DNA of 64,000 bases from assembly GCA_963760405.1 (NCBI GenBank), contig CAVXCV010000003.1, forward strand, positions 62,001 through 126,000, in the 5' to 3' direction. A model generated the notes under the pieces. That model worked only from the letters and a program-made list of their open reading frames with translations. It was not told where the DNA came from and did not search any database. The translations under genes were made by a program, and so were the position numbers. Below are positions 33,680 to 41,783 of this stretch, in pieces (position 1 is the first letter of the stretch; each line of letters begins with the position of its first letter). Origin of the DNA: RYN-230 sp963760405 (GTDB taxonomy: Bacteria; Actinomycetota; Actinomycetes; Streptosporangiales; Streptosporangiaceae).

Positions 33680-35278
33680 GTGATCGTCGCGACCGGCCTG
33701 GAGCTGCGCGCGGGTGCGCAGCTGCTGCTGGCCGACGCGAGCTTCCAGATCGCGGCCGGGGACAAGATCGGCCTGGTCGGCCGGAACGGCGCGGGCAAGA
33801 CCACGCTGGCGCGGGTGCTGGCGGGTGATGGGCTGCCTGCCGCGGGCACGGTACGCCGCGGATCGAGCATCGGGTACCTGCCCCAGGACACCCGGGCGGG
33901 CGATCTGGGCGGGCTGGCCGTGGACCGGGTGCTGTCCGGGCGCGGGCTGGACGAGCTCCGGGCGGCCATGCGCGCCGCGGAACAGCAGATGTCCGACGGC
34001 CATGCGGGCCGTCGCGACGCGGCTGTCCGCAGGTACGGCCAGCTGGAGGAGCGGCTGGCCATGCTGGGCGGGTACGCGGCCGAGGCTGAGGCCTCGGCCA
34101 TCGCCTCCAGCCTCGGCCTGCCGGACCGGGTCCTGGCCCAGCCGCTGGCCACGCTGTCCGGTGGCCAGCGCCGCCGGGTGGAGCTGGCCCGCATCCTGTT
34201 CTCCGACGCGGAGACGCTGCTGCTGGACGAGCCCACTAACCACCTGGACGCCGACTCGGTGGCCTGGCTGCGGGACCACCTGAAGGCGTTCCGCGGCGGC
34301 CTCGTGGTGATCAGTCACGACACCGCGCTGCTCGAGGCGGTGGTATCCAAGGTCTTCCACCTGGACGCGGACACCGCCACGCTCGAGGTGTACAACGTGG
34401 GCTGGCACAAGTACCTGGAGCAGCGCGAGACCGAGGCCCGGCGGCGTAAGCGGGAGAACGCTAACGCGCAGCGCCAGGCGACCGCGCTGCAGGCCCAGGC
34501 GGACAAGATGCGCGCGAAGGCAACCAAGGCCAGGGCCGCCCAGGTGATGCAGCGCCGGGCGGAAAAGCTGCTCGACGGGATGGCCACGGAGCGCGGCCCG
34601 CAGCGGGTGGCCCGGCTGCGCTTCCCCGCCCCGGCGCCGTGCGGGCGGACCCCGCTGACCGCCCATGACCTGTCCAAGTCCTATGGCTCGCTGGAGGTGT
34701 TCACCAGCGTGGACATAGCCGTGGACCGGGGGGCCAGGATCGTCGTGCTCGGCCTGAACGGCGCGGGCAAGACGACGTTGCTGCGGCTGCTGGCCGGGCT
34801 GGAGAAACCTGACACCGGCGAGGTGCGGCCCGGCCATGGCCTGCGGCTCGGGTACTACGCGCAGGAGCACGAGACCCTGGACGGGGCCCGGTCAGTGCTG
34901 GAGAACATGCGCACGGCCGCGCCTGACCTGGTCGATGCCGAGCACCGGCGGATCCTTGGCTCGTTCCTGTTCTCCGGTGACACCGTGGACAAGCCCGCGA
35001 GCGTGCTGTCCGGCGGGGAGAAGACCCGGCTCGCGCTGGCCCTGCTGGCGGTGTCCGGCGCCAACGTGCTGCTGCTCGACGAGCCCACGAACAACCTCGA
35101 CCCGGCGAGCCGGCAGGAGATCCTGGCCGCGCTGCGCCGGTACCAGGGCGCGATCGTCCTTGTCACCCACGACGAAGGAGCGGTGCAGGCGCTCCAGCCG
35201 GAGCGGGTGATCCTGCTTCCGGACGGGGTGGAAGACACCTGGAATGAGGACCTGGCCGAGTTGGTGGCACTGGCCTGA
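33680..35278 (+). CDS. ABC-F family ribosome-associated ATPase
   Basis: Soluble protein of 532 residues with two ABC ATPase domains and no membrane part, as in translation factors/antibiotic-protection proteins of the ABC-F group. First domain: Walker A GRNGAGKTT (about 33-41), signature LSGGQRRRVELA, Walker B LLLDEPTNHLD. Linker (about 240-300) is charged and helical with RRRKRENANAQRQA, as needed to reach the ribosomal E/P site. Second domain: GLNGAGKTT, LSGGEKTRLALA, LLLDEPTNNLD. GTG at 33680 preceded by GGAG is chosen over an in-frame upstream start at 33563, whose extra residues are not conserved-looking. Precise role not known. Confidence 0.93.
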   Translation: MIVATGLELRAGAQLLLADASFQIAAGDKIGLVGRNGAGKTTLARVLAGDGLPAAGTVRRGSSIGYLPQDTRAGDLGGLAVDRVLSGRGLDELRAAMRAAEQQMSDGHAGRRDAAVRRYGQLEERLAMLGGYAAEAEASAIASSLGLPDRVLAQPLATLSGGQRRRVELARILFSDAETLLLDEPTNHLDADSVAWLRDHLKAFRGGLVVISHDTALLEAVVSKVFHLDADTATLEVYNVGWHKYLEQRETEARRRKRENANAQRQATALQAQADKMRAKATKARAAQVMQRRAEKLLDGMATERGPQRVARLRFPAPAPCGRTPLTAHDLSKSYGSLEVFTSVDIAVDRGARIVVLGLNGAGKTTLLRLLAGLEKPDTGEVRPGHGLRLGYYAQEHETLDGARSVLENMRTAAPDLVDAEHRRILGSFLFSGDTVDKPASVLSGGEKTRLALALLAVSGANVLLLDEPTNNLDPASRQEILAALRRYQGAIVLVTHDEGAVQALQPERVILLPDGVEDTWNEDLAELVALA

Positions 35279-35304
35279 GTGCGGCCTGAGAAAGGTCGAA
35301 AAAG

Positions 35305-35316
35305 AAGTGATCACTT
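35305..35316. promoter_or_regulatory. Perfect 12-bp palindrome upstream of small HTH gene
   Basis: AAGTGATCACTT, in the gap between the ABC-F gene and the small helix-turn-helix gene, 90 bp before its start. Possibly an operator for the HTH protein; a GTCACTT half-site recurs about 60 bp downstream. Confidence 0.45.
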
Positions 35317-35404
35317 ACCCCGATGTGGGTAGCCGATCCCGTCCCGATGCGTGATCATGGCGAGAGAGTAACGCAGCGGTCACTTCAGTTCACGGGAGGT
35401 ACGC

Positions 35405-35626
35405 GTGACAGAGACCCTCAAGAAAGGCACCAGGGTCACCGGTGCCGACCGTACCAAACTGGCGTCTGACCTGAAGAAACGGTACGACGCCGGGGAGAGC
35501 ATCCGGTCACTGGCGGCGGCGACGGGCCGGTCGTACGGGTTCGTGCACCGGATCCTGTCCGAGAACGGGGTATCGCTGCGCGGCCGGGGCGGGGCGACCC
35601 GCGGCAAGGCACGGGCGAAGCGTTGA
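35405..35626 (+). CDS. Small helix-turn-helix protein
   Basis: 73-residue basic protein with one helix-turn-helix of the resolvase/homeodomain-like type: DLKKRYDAGESIRSLAAATGRSYGFVHRIL with landmarks YDAGESIRSLAAATG and SYGFVHRILSENG (about 25-58). The C-terminus is basic (GGATRGKARAKR). GGGAGG precedes the GTG at 35405. Small proteins of this kind follow ABC-F genes in many actinobacteria. It may be an autoregulator or nucleoid-type protein; no target can be named. Confidence 0.88.
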   Translation: MTETLKKGTRVTGADRTKLASDLKKRYDAGESIRSLAAATGRSYGFVHRILSENGVSLRGRGGATRGKARAKR

Positions 35627-35633
35627 CGAGGGC

Positions 35634-36421
35634 GTGACCGCGGGACTGCCCGATCTGTCCCGAGCCGGGCTGCGCCTTGATCTCGACGAGCCGGCCCCGG
35701 GGTGGCCACGATCACCCTGGACCGGCCGGCCCGGCACAATGCGATGGGACCGGCCATGTGGGCGGGCCTGGCCTCGGTTGGCCGCGCGCTGCCCCCGGAG
35801 ACCCGGGTGGTGCTGCTGCAGGGCGCTGGGCCTTCCTTTTCCTCCGGCATCGACCTGCGGTTCTTCACCGAAGGGGAGGTACCTGAAGAGGACCCGCTGA
35901 CCAGCCCGGCGGATCCAGGTTTCGAGCAATGGCTGGTGTCCTGCCAGGCGGGCTTCAGCTGGCTGCGCAATCCCGCGTTCGTGTCGGTCGCCGCGGTGCA
36001 CGGGCACGCGATCGGCGCCGGGCTGCAGCTGGCGCTCTCCTGTGACCTGCGGGTCCTGGCCGATGACGCCCGGCTGTGCGTCCGGGAGCCAGCGCTTGGC
36101 ATGGTGCCCGACCTGACCGCGACCAAGCCGCTGGTGGACATCGTGGGCCTGCCCCGGGCGATGGAGCTCTGCCTGACCGGGCGCACCGTGCCGGCTGAGG
36201 AAGCCGCGGCCCTGCGGCTCGGCGAGCTGGTGGTGCCCAGGGCGGAACTGGCCGGAGCGGTCGGTGACCTGGTAGCCGCGCTGCTCGCGGTGGATCCCGC
36301 GACAGCCCGAGCCACGAAGGCACTGTTGCAGCAGGCGCACGGGAACAGCCAGGAGGAGCAGGAAGCCGCCGAACGGCAGGCGCAGGCGGCCCTGCAGCGG
36401 GGACGGCTGGCCCGGTCCTGA
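35634..36421 (+). CDS. Enoyl-CoA hydratase/isomerase family protein, frameshifted near N-terminus
   Basis: Crotonase-fold acyl-CoA enzyme of about 262 residues, probably in beta-oxidation; exact substrate unknown. The N-terminal 23 residues (from GTG 35634: LPDLSRAGLRLDLDEPAPG) are in one frame, while the conserved part (VATITLDRPARHNAM, the oxyanion-hole SFSSGIDLRFF, AAVHGHAIGAGLQLALSCDLRV, EPALGMVPD) is in another. A missing G in the GGGG run at 35698-35703 would join them. Without repair, translation could begin at the ATG-less GTG at 35702, leaving a protein lacking its first beta strand. Confidence 0.87.
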
Positions 36422-36479
36422 TCGTTTCGCTGTCAGCGGACCGCGGAAGATTTCACCGCACCGAAGGGTTGCTCCGCCT

Positions 36480-38576
36480 ATGTACGCAGCGAACTGGCAT
36501 GCGATGCGCGGGTTCTCCCGCGACCGGTCGATCACCCACCAGCGGGTCCGGCCCGGTACTGTGCGCAGGATCGCGGCCTACGCCCGGCCCTACCGCCGGG
36601 AACTCGCCATCTACCTGAGCATGACCGCGCTGGCCTCGGTGGCCACGGTTGTCGTGCCGCTGCTGTTCCGGACCATCGTCAACGGCATCCTCGCCCGCGA
36701 CACCCGGCTGGTGCTCATCGTAGCCGCGGTGGTCGCGGGCCTCGCCCTGGTCAGCGGGCTGCTGTCGATCGGCCAGCGCTGGTTCTCGGCCCGGATCGGT
36801 GAGGGGCTGATCTACGACCTGCGGACCGAGGTGTTCGGGCACGTGCAGCGGCAGCCGATCGCGTTCTTCACCCGGGCCCAGACCGGCTCGCTGGTGAGCA
36901 GGCTGAACAGCGACGTGATCGGCGCGCAGTCCGCGATCACCTCGACGCTGTCCTCCGTGGTCTCCAACGCGCTGACCTTGATCCTCGTGCTCGTCGTCAT
37001 GATCAAGCTGTCCTGGCTGGTGACCGTGGTCTCCCTGGTCCTGCTGCCGGTCTTCGTGATCCCGGCCCGGCTGGTCGGCCGCAGGCTGCAGCGCTACACC
37101 AGGGAATCCATGCAGCTGGACGCCGAGCTCGGCTCCACCATGACGGAGCGGTTCAACGTCGCGGGCGCCATGCTGGTCAAGCTGTTCGGCAACCCGGAGC
37201 GGGAGAACCGGGTGTACGCCGGCCGGGCCGCCCGGGTCAGGGACATCGGCGTGGTCACCGCGATGTACGGCGGGACCTTGTTCATCGCGCTGACCCTGCT
37301 GGCCTCGATGGCCACCGCCGTCATCTACGGGCTGGGCGGGGCGCTGGTCATCCACCATGCGTTCCAGCTCGGCACGCTGGTCGCCCTCACCGCGCTGCTG
37401 AATCGGCTGTATGGCCCGATCACCGCGCTGTCCAACGTCCAGGTTGACGTGATGACCGCACTGGTCAGCTTCGACCGGGTGTTCGAGGTGCTGGACCTGA
37501 AGCCGCTGATCGCGGAGAAGCCGGATGCGGTGCCGCTGCTGGCCACGAGCGCAGTACCAGCCACCACGGGACCAGCCGCCACGGGACCAGCCGCCACGGG
37601 ACCAGCCGCCACGGGACCAGCCACCACGGGACCAGCCGCCACGGGACCAGCCACCACGGGACCAGCCACCACGGGACCAGCCACCACGGGACCAGCCGCC
37701 ACGGGACCAGCCGCCACGGGACCAGCCGCCACAGGGCCAGCCCGCGGTGGTGCGATGACCGCCCCGGCCATCGAGTTCGACCAGGTCTCCTTCAGCTACC
37801 CGAAGGCGAGCGAGGTGTCCCTGGCCTCGCTGGAGTCGATCGCGCTGCCGGTCCCGGAGCAGGACGGCCCGGCCCAGCAGGTCCTCCGCGACGTCACCTT
37901 CGCCGCACCTCCCGGGCAGCTCACCGCGCTGGTCGGGCCGTCTGGCGCGGGCAAGACCACGATCACCCACCTGGTGTCCCGGCTGTATGACCCGGACGAG
38001 GGCGCTGTGCGCATCGGCGGCCAGGACTTGCGCGACGTGACCCTGGCATCGCTGCACGACGCGGTGGGCGTGGTGACCCAGGATGCGCACATGTTCCATG
38101 ACACGGTCCGGGCCAACCTCAGTTACGCGCGGCCGGACGCCACCGAGGCGGAGCTGATCGCGGCGTGCCGGGCGGCGCAGATCTGGGAACTGATCTCCGG
38201 GCTGCCGGACGGCCTGGACACTGTGGTGGGAGACCGTGGCTACCGGCTGTCCGGAGGCGAGAAGCAGCGGCTGGCCATTGCCCGGCTGCTGCTCAAGGCG
38301 CCGTCGGTGGTAGTGCTCGACGAGGCGACGGCGCACCTGGACTCGGAGTCGGAGGTGGCCGTGCAGGCAGCGCTGAAGACCGCGCTGACCGGCCGCACTT
38401 CGGTGGTGATCGCGCACCGGCTGTCCACGATCCGGGAGGCGGACCAGATTCTCGTTATCGACGCGGGGGAGGTCCGCGAGCGTGGCACGCACGAGGAACT
38501 GCTGGCCGCCGACGGCCTGTACGCCGAGCTGTACCACACCCAGTTCGCCGGCCAGGAGCCGCTGGCCGCCTCCTGA
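36480..38576 (+). CDS. ABC exporter, fused membrane and ATPase domains, with repeat-expanded linker
   Basis: Half-transporter of the type 1 exporter (MsbA/BmrA-like) family, 698 residues, working as a dimer. Six transmembrane helices occupy about residues 40-330 (AIYLSMTALASVATVVVPLLF etc.). ATPase domain: GPSGAGKTT (about 483-491), LSGGEKQRLAIARLLL, VVLDEATAHLD and the H-loop in VIAHRLSTIREAD. Between them lies a linker of 12 tandem PATTG/PAATG pentapeptides encoded by a 15-bp repeat, absent from typical family members. ATG at 36480, another at 36504. Cargo unknown. Confidence 0.92.
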   Translation: MYAANWHAMRGFSRDRSITHQRVRPGTVRRIAAYARPYRRELAIYLSMTALASVATVVVPLLFRTIVNGILARDTRLVLIVAAVVAGLALVSGLLSIGQRWFSARIGEGLIYDLRTEVFGHVQRQPIAFFTRAQTGSLVSRLNSDVIGAQSAITSTLSSVVSNALTLILVLVVMIKLSWLVTVVSLVLLPVFVIPARLVGRRLQRYTRESMQLDAELGSTMTERFNVAGAMLVKLFGNPERENRVYAGRAARVRDIGVVTAMYGGTLFIALTLLASMATAVIYGLGGALVIHHAFQLGTLVALTALLNRLYGPITALSNVQVDVMTALVSFDRVFEVLDLKPLIAEKPDAVPLLATSAVPATTGPAATGPAATGPAATGPATTGPAATGPATTGPATTGPATTGPAATGPAATGPAATGPARGGAMTAPAIEFDQVSFSYPKASEVSLASLESIALPVPEQDGPAQQVLRDVTFAAPPGQLTALVGPSGAGKTTITHLVSRLYDPDEGAVRIGGQDLRDVTLASLHDAVGVVTQDAHMFHDTVRANLSYARPDATEAELIAACRAAQIWELISGLPDGLDTVVGDRGYRLSGGEKQRLAIARLLLKAPSVVVLDEATAHLDSESEVAVQAALKTALTGRTSVVIAHRLSTIREADQILVIDAGEVRERGTHEELLAADGLYAELYHTQFAGQEPLAAS
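37557..37736 (+). repeat. 15-bp minisatellite, 12 copies, in ABC exporter gene
   Basis: Twelve consecutive 15-bp units (CCAGCCRCCACGGGA) encoding Pro-Ala-Ala/Thr-Thr-Gly. Units differ at two positions only (GCC/ACC codon and a final G/A). The array sits in the interdomain linker, so copy-number changes keep the frame. Confidence 0.97.
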
Positions 38577-38613
38577 CCCGCGTGCCTCCTGACCCGCGTG
38601 CCCCCGGCCTGCG

Positions 38614-39591
38614 TCAGGCCCCGTAGCCGACCCGGCGCAGCTCCGGGCCCGCCACCGCCTCGATCTCCGCGGCCTGGGCCGGGACCAGCCGCCGCCGCCA
38701 CGAGCCCGGCTCGGCCGGGCCCGGGCCGCCTGGCTCAGGGGTGTGCACGGGCGTGCCGAGGAAGGCGGACATGGCCGTGGCCGCGTCGCCCGGCCGGCGG
38801 ATCACGTCCTCGTACCTGAAGGTGACCAGCTGGCTGGCGGGCAGCCGGCCGCGCAGCCGGGCCATCTGGCGCACCGAGCCACGCCAGCGCATGGCACACT
38901 TCGCGGTCGCGGACAGGCCGGGCCACCTGGCCCGGTCTGCCTCTTCCTCCACGCCCAGCAGCGGGTGCGGGAACTCGGCGTCGAGGTCCACGACGCCGGG
39001 CCGGAACCAGCTGAGCACGCCAGGATCGGCCAGCATCCCGGCGACCGCGTCCCGGCCATCCCGGATGATCTGCAGCACCCGCGCGTCGGGGAACGCGTCC
39101 AGCAGGGCATCGATGCAGTACATGAGATCGGGGCTGGCGTCGCCGTACCGGGTGACAGCCTGCTGGCTGACGCAGGGCCCGACGCCGGCCAGGCGGCCGG
39201 CTTCCCGGCACTGCGGAGTGCAGCCCAGGCAGCAGTCCGCGGTGACCTGCCAGGCCTGGGCGAACGCGTCGCGTAGCACGGTCGCGGCGGCTTCCGGTCG
39301 GCCGCGGGGGATGGACGGCCGGCCGGCGAAGGCCTGCACCACCGGGAGCACCCAGCGCTGGCCGAGAGTCACGTGGAATCCGGCCGACCGCTTGAGCGAC
39401 CGGGCCAGCAGGTCCGTGCCGGAGTACGGGGCGCCGATGACGAACACGGGCTGGCGGACCTTCCGGCCGTTGACCACCAGGATGTGCGGCCGGGACTGTC
39501 CGGATGGCCGGGGCGGGGACGGGGACATCGCACCAGCGGCCGGGCCGGGGGAGCCGCCAGGGCTGGCGGCGGCCCGAGGACCCGCGGTCAC
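38614..39591 (-). CDS. Sulfotransferase family protein
   Basis: PAPS-dependent sulfotransferase-like protein, 325 residues. The 5'-phosphosulfate loop is seen as VIGAPYSGTDLLARSL (about 52-67) and the 3'-phosphate region as VLQIIRDGRDAV (about 168-179). A cysteine-rich segment between (DCCLGCTPQCREAG, about 118-131) is unusual and might bind metal. The first 35 residues are Pro/Gly/Ala-rich. GTG start overlaps the stop of the GH15 gene (GTGA). The acceptor (glycan, lipid or small molecule) is unknown; the neighbouring sulfonate-type importer may be unrelated. Confidence 0.87.
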   Translation of the reverse strand: MTAGPRAAASPGGSPGPAAGAMSPSPPRPSGQSRPHILVVNGRKVRQPVFVIGAPYSGTDLLARSLKRSAGFHVTLGQRWVLPVVQAFAGRPSIPRGRPEAAATVLRDAFAQAWQVTADCCLGCTPQCREAGRLAGVGPCVSQQAVTRYGDASPDLMYCIDALLDAFPDARVLQIIRDGRDAVAGMLADPGVLSWFRPGVVDLDAEFPHPLLGVEEEADRARWPGLSATAKCAMRWRGSVRQMARLRGRLPASQLVTFRYEDVIRRPGDAATAMSAFLGTPVHTPEPGGPGPAEPGSWRRRLVPAQAAEIEAVAGPELRRVGYGA

Positions 39592-41456
39592 GGCCCAGCG
39601 GGCCGGGTGCCAGCCGGCCTCTTTCGGTGCCCGGACCGGCTGTGCGCGCCAGCGTGCTGGTCCAGGTTGAGCGCAGCCTGGATGAGCGGCACATGGCTGA
39701 ACGCCTGGGGGGTGTTCCCGACCTGGCGGCGGTACCGGGGGTCGTATTCCTCGCTGAGTAGGCCCACGTCGTTACGCAGCTCCAGCAGGCGCTCGAACAG
39801 CTGGCCGGCCTCGTCGTCCCGGCCGATCATATGCAGGGCGTTGGCCAGCCAGAAGCTGCAGGCCAGGAAGGCGCCCTCGGTGCCGGTCAGCCCGTCCGGG
39901 CTGGATTGCGCGTCGGTGGCCGCAGGCAGCTGGTACCGGCGCACCAGGCCGTCCTGCATCAGTTCGCGCTGGATGGCCTCGACGGTGGATATCACCCGGG
40001 GGTCGTCCGGCGGCAGGAAGCCGACCTCGGGGATCAGTAGCACGGCCGCGTCCAGCTCGGCCGATCCGTAGTACTGGGTGAACGCTCCGCGCTTGGCGTC
40101 GTACCCGAGTTTGCAGATCTCCTGGTGGATCTGCTGGGCCAGGTTCCGCCACTTCTCGGCCGGCCCGGGCATCTCGCTGGCAGCGATGCTGGCTGCGCGG
40201 TCGAACGCGACCCACGCCATGACCTTGGAGTGCACGAAGTGCCGTCGCGGGCCGCGCACTTCCCAGATCCCCTCGTCCGGCTCGGACCAGTGCTTCTCCA
40301 GGAACCCGAGCAGGGCCCGCTGCAGCGACCAGGCATGCCGGTCCACCGCGATGCCGGACCGCCGGCCGAGCGTGAGCGCGTCGATGACCTCCCCGTACAC
40401 GTCGAGCTGGCGCTGGTTCACGGCGGCATTGCCGATCCGGACCGGTGCTGAGTTCTCGTATCCGGGCAGCCAGTCCGCTTCCCACTCGGCCAGCCTGCGC
40501 TCACCCGCCACTCCGTACATGATCTGCACGTCCTGCGGGTCGCCAGCCACCGCCCGGCCGAGCCAGGCCCGCCAGGCCAGCGCCTCCTCGGTATAGCCGG
40601 TGCGCAGCAGCGCCTCCAGGGTGATGGTGGCGTCCCGCAGCCAGCAGTACCGGTAGTCCCAGTTGCGGATGCCACCCAGATCCTCGGGCAGGGAGGTGGT
40701 CGCGGCCGCCACGATGCCGCCGGTCGGCTGGTAGGTCAGGGCCTTCAGGGTGATCAGCGAGCGGACCACGGCGTCGCGGTAGCAGCCCTGGTAGGTGCAG
40801 CGGCTCACCCAGTCCAGCCAGTACCGCTCAGTGGCGGCCTCGGCCTGATGCGGGTCGGTCGGCTCGGGTGACCCCGCGTGCGACGGGTTCCAGCTGAGCA
40901 CGAACGGGACCCGTTCCCCGGCATCAACGGTGAACGTGGCCTGGTGCTCGAAGCTGCGGCCGACCAGGGCGACCGGGGTGGACAGCCAGACCGAGTCCGG
41001 GCCCGCGATGCCGACCACGCAGCCGTCGAGCCGGCGCATCCAGGGCAGTACCTGGCCGTAGCCGAAGCGGGCCCGGAACACGCAGTCCATGTCCACCGAG
41101 CCGGACAGGCCGGTGACGATGCGCACCAGCGCGGGGTTCTTGCTGTCGCGGGGCGGCATGAAGTCGGTGACCCGGACCTCCCCATCAGGTGTGCGCCAGT
41201 GCGTTTCCAGGATCAGCGTGTCCGGCCGGTACCGGCGCGTTACCGTGATCCCGTCCGGCTGCGCGGCGCCGTCCTCGGCCGCACCTGCCGGGGCGATCCG
41301 CCACCGGCCATGCCGCTCGGTGCCGAGCAGCATGGCGAAGCAGGCGGGGGAGTCGAACCGCGGCAGGCACAGCCAGTCCACCGAGCCGGCCCGGCTGATC
41401 AGGGCGGCGGACTGCATGTCGCCGACGAGCGCGTAGTCCTCGATCAGGGCTGGCAC
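39588..41456 (-). CDS. Glycoside hydrolase family 15 protein (glucoamylase/trehalase-like)
   Basis: Cytosolic (alpha/alpha)6-barrel hydrolase of 622 residues, like mycobacterial GH15 trehalase and actinobacterial glucoamylase-like proteins. N-terminal beta domain: ALIEDYALVGDMQSAALISRAGSVDWLCLPRFDSP (landmarks IEDYALVGD and GSVDWLCLPRFDSP, about 4-35). Catalytic domain: RNWDYRYCWLRDATITL (about 262-278), then EGIWEVRG with one acid, and NALHMIGRDDEAGQLFERLL followed by LLSEEYDPR near the end with the second acid. GTG at 41456 has GGAGG eight bases upstream. Trehalose is a likely substrate but not proven. Confidence 0.92.
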   Translation of the reverse strand: MPALIEDYALVGDMQSAALISRAGSVDWLCLPRFDSPACFAMLLGTERHGRWRIAPAGAAEDGAAQPDGITVTRRYRPDTLILETHWRTPDGEVRVTDFMPPRDSKNPALVRIVTGLSGSVDMDCVFRARFGYGQVLPWMRRLDGCVVGIAGPDSVWLSTPVALVGRSFEHQATFTVDAGERVPFVLSWNPSHAGSPEPTDPHQAEAATERYWLDWVSRCTYQGCYRDAVVRSLITLKALTYQPTGGIVAAATTSLPEDLGGIRNWDYRYCWLRDATITLEALLRTGYTEEALAWRAWLGRAVAGDPQDVQIMYGVAGERRLAEWEADWLPGYENSAPVRIGNAAVNQRQLDVYGEVIDALTLGRRSGIAVDRHAWSLQRALLGFLEKHWSEPDEGIWEVRGPRRHFVHSKVMAWVAFDRAASIAASEMPGPAEKWRNLAQQIHQEICKLGYDAKRGAFTQYYGSAELDAAVLLIPEVGFLPPDDPRVISTVEAIQRELMQDGLVRRYQLPAATDAQSSPDGLTGTEGAFLACSFWLANALHMIGRDDEAGQLFERLLELRNDVGLLSEEYDPRYRRQVGNTPQAFSHVPLIQAALNLDQHAGAHSRSGHRKRPAGTRPAGP

Positions 41457-41783
41457 GGTACCTCCAGGTGGCGGCCGGAAGCCCGGTCGCGCGGCCCGGG
41501 CCGCTGCACCGTACCCATCCGCGCGTTGTTCCTCCTGCCCGTACCGTACTCGGCTGCTGCGGTCGCTCGCTGGCACTGGCCGATGAGAGGGCCAGCGACC
41601 CGCCGCTGACGACCTGCTGGCGGCGACCTGCTGGACGTTGCGCCCACCCGGCCGGACCGTAGCCGGCCGCTGCCGGCCCCGCCGCCGGGGCCGGGCCGAA
41701 CGTGGTACTCACGCCGGCCGGCCGGCAAGGTATGGTTTAATCCGTTGTTGCCTATTAATCTGATCGAAAAGGGTGGGACATAG
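41457..41783. other. Divergent intergenic region, GH15 gene / importer operon
   Basis: About 327 bp with no convincing gene. The left two thirds are GC-rich spacer with a repeated GCGACCTGCTGG element near 41605-41640 and GGCCGG-rich stretches. The right end (41730-41770) is AT-rich and must hold the importer promoter and the motif at 41737-41762. Confidence 0.6.
41737..41762 (+). promoter_or_regulatory. Upstream motif of the importer operon
   Basis: TTAATCC GTTGTT GCCTATTAATCTG, ending 21 bp before the ATG of the lipoprotein gene. It matches the motif at 32771-32793 with one C/T change and a 3-base difference in spacing. Likely promoter or operator. Confidence 0.4.

Noticed and set aside
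35281..35404. Riboswitch or attenuator before the small HTH gene
   Set aside because: Only a 12-bp palindrome is seen; no recognised riboswitch fold.
36453..38537. 694-residue open frame opposite the ABC exporter, with repeated GGWSR units
   Set aside because: Mirror of the exporter gene; the repeats are the antisense of the PAATG minisatellite and no family motif is seen.
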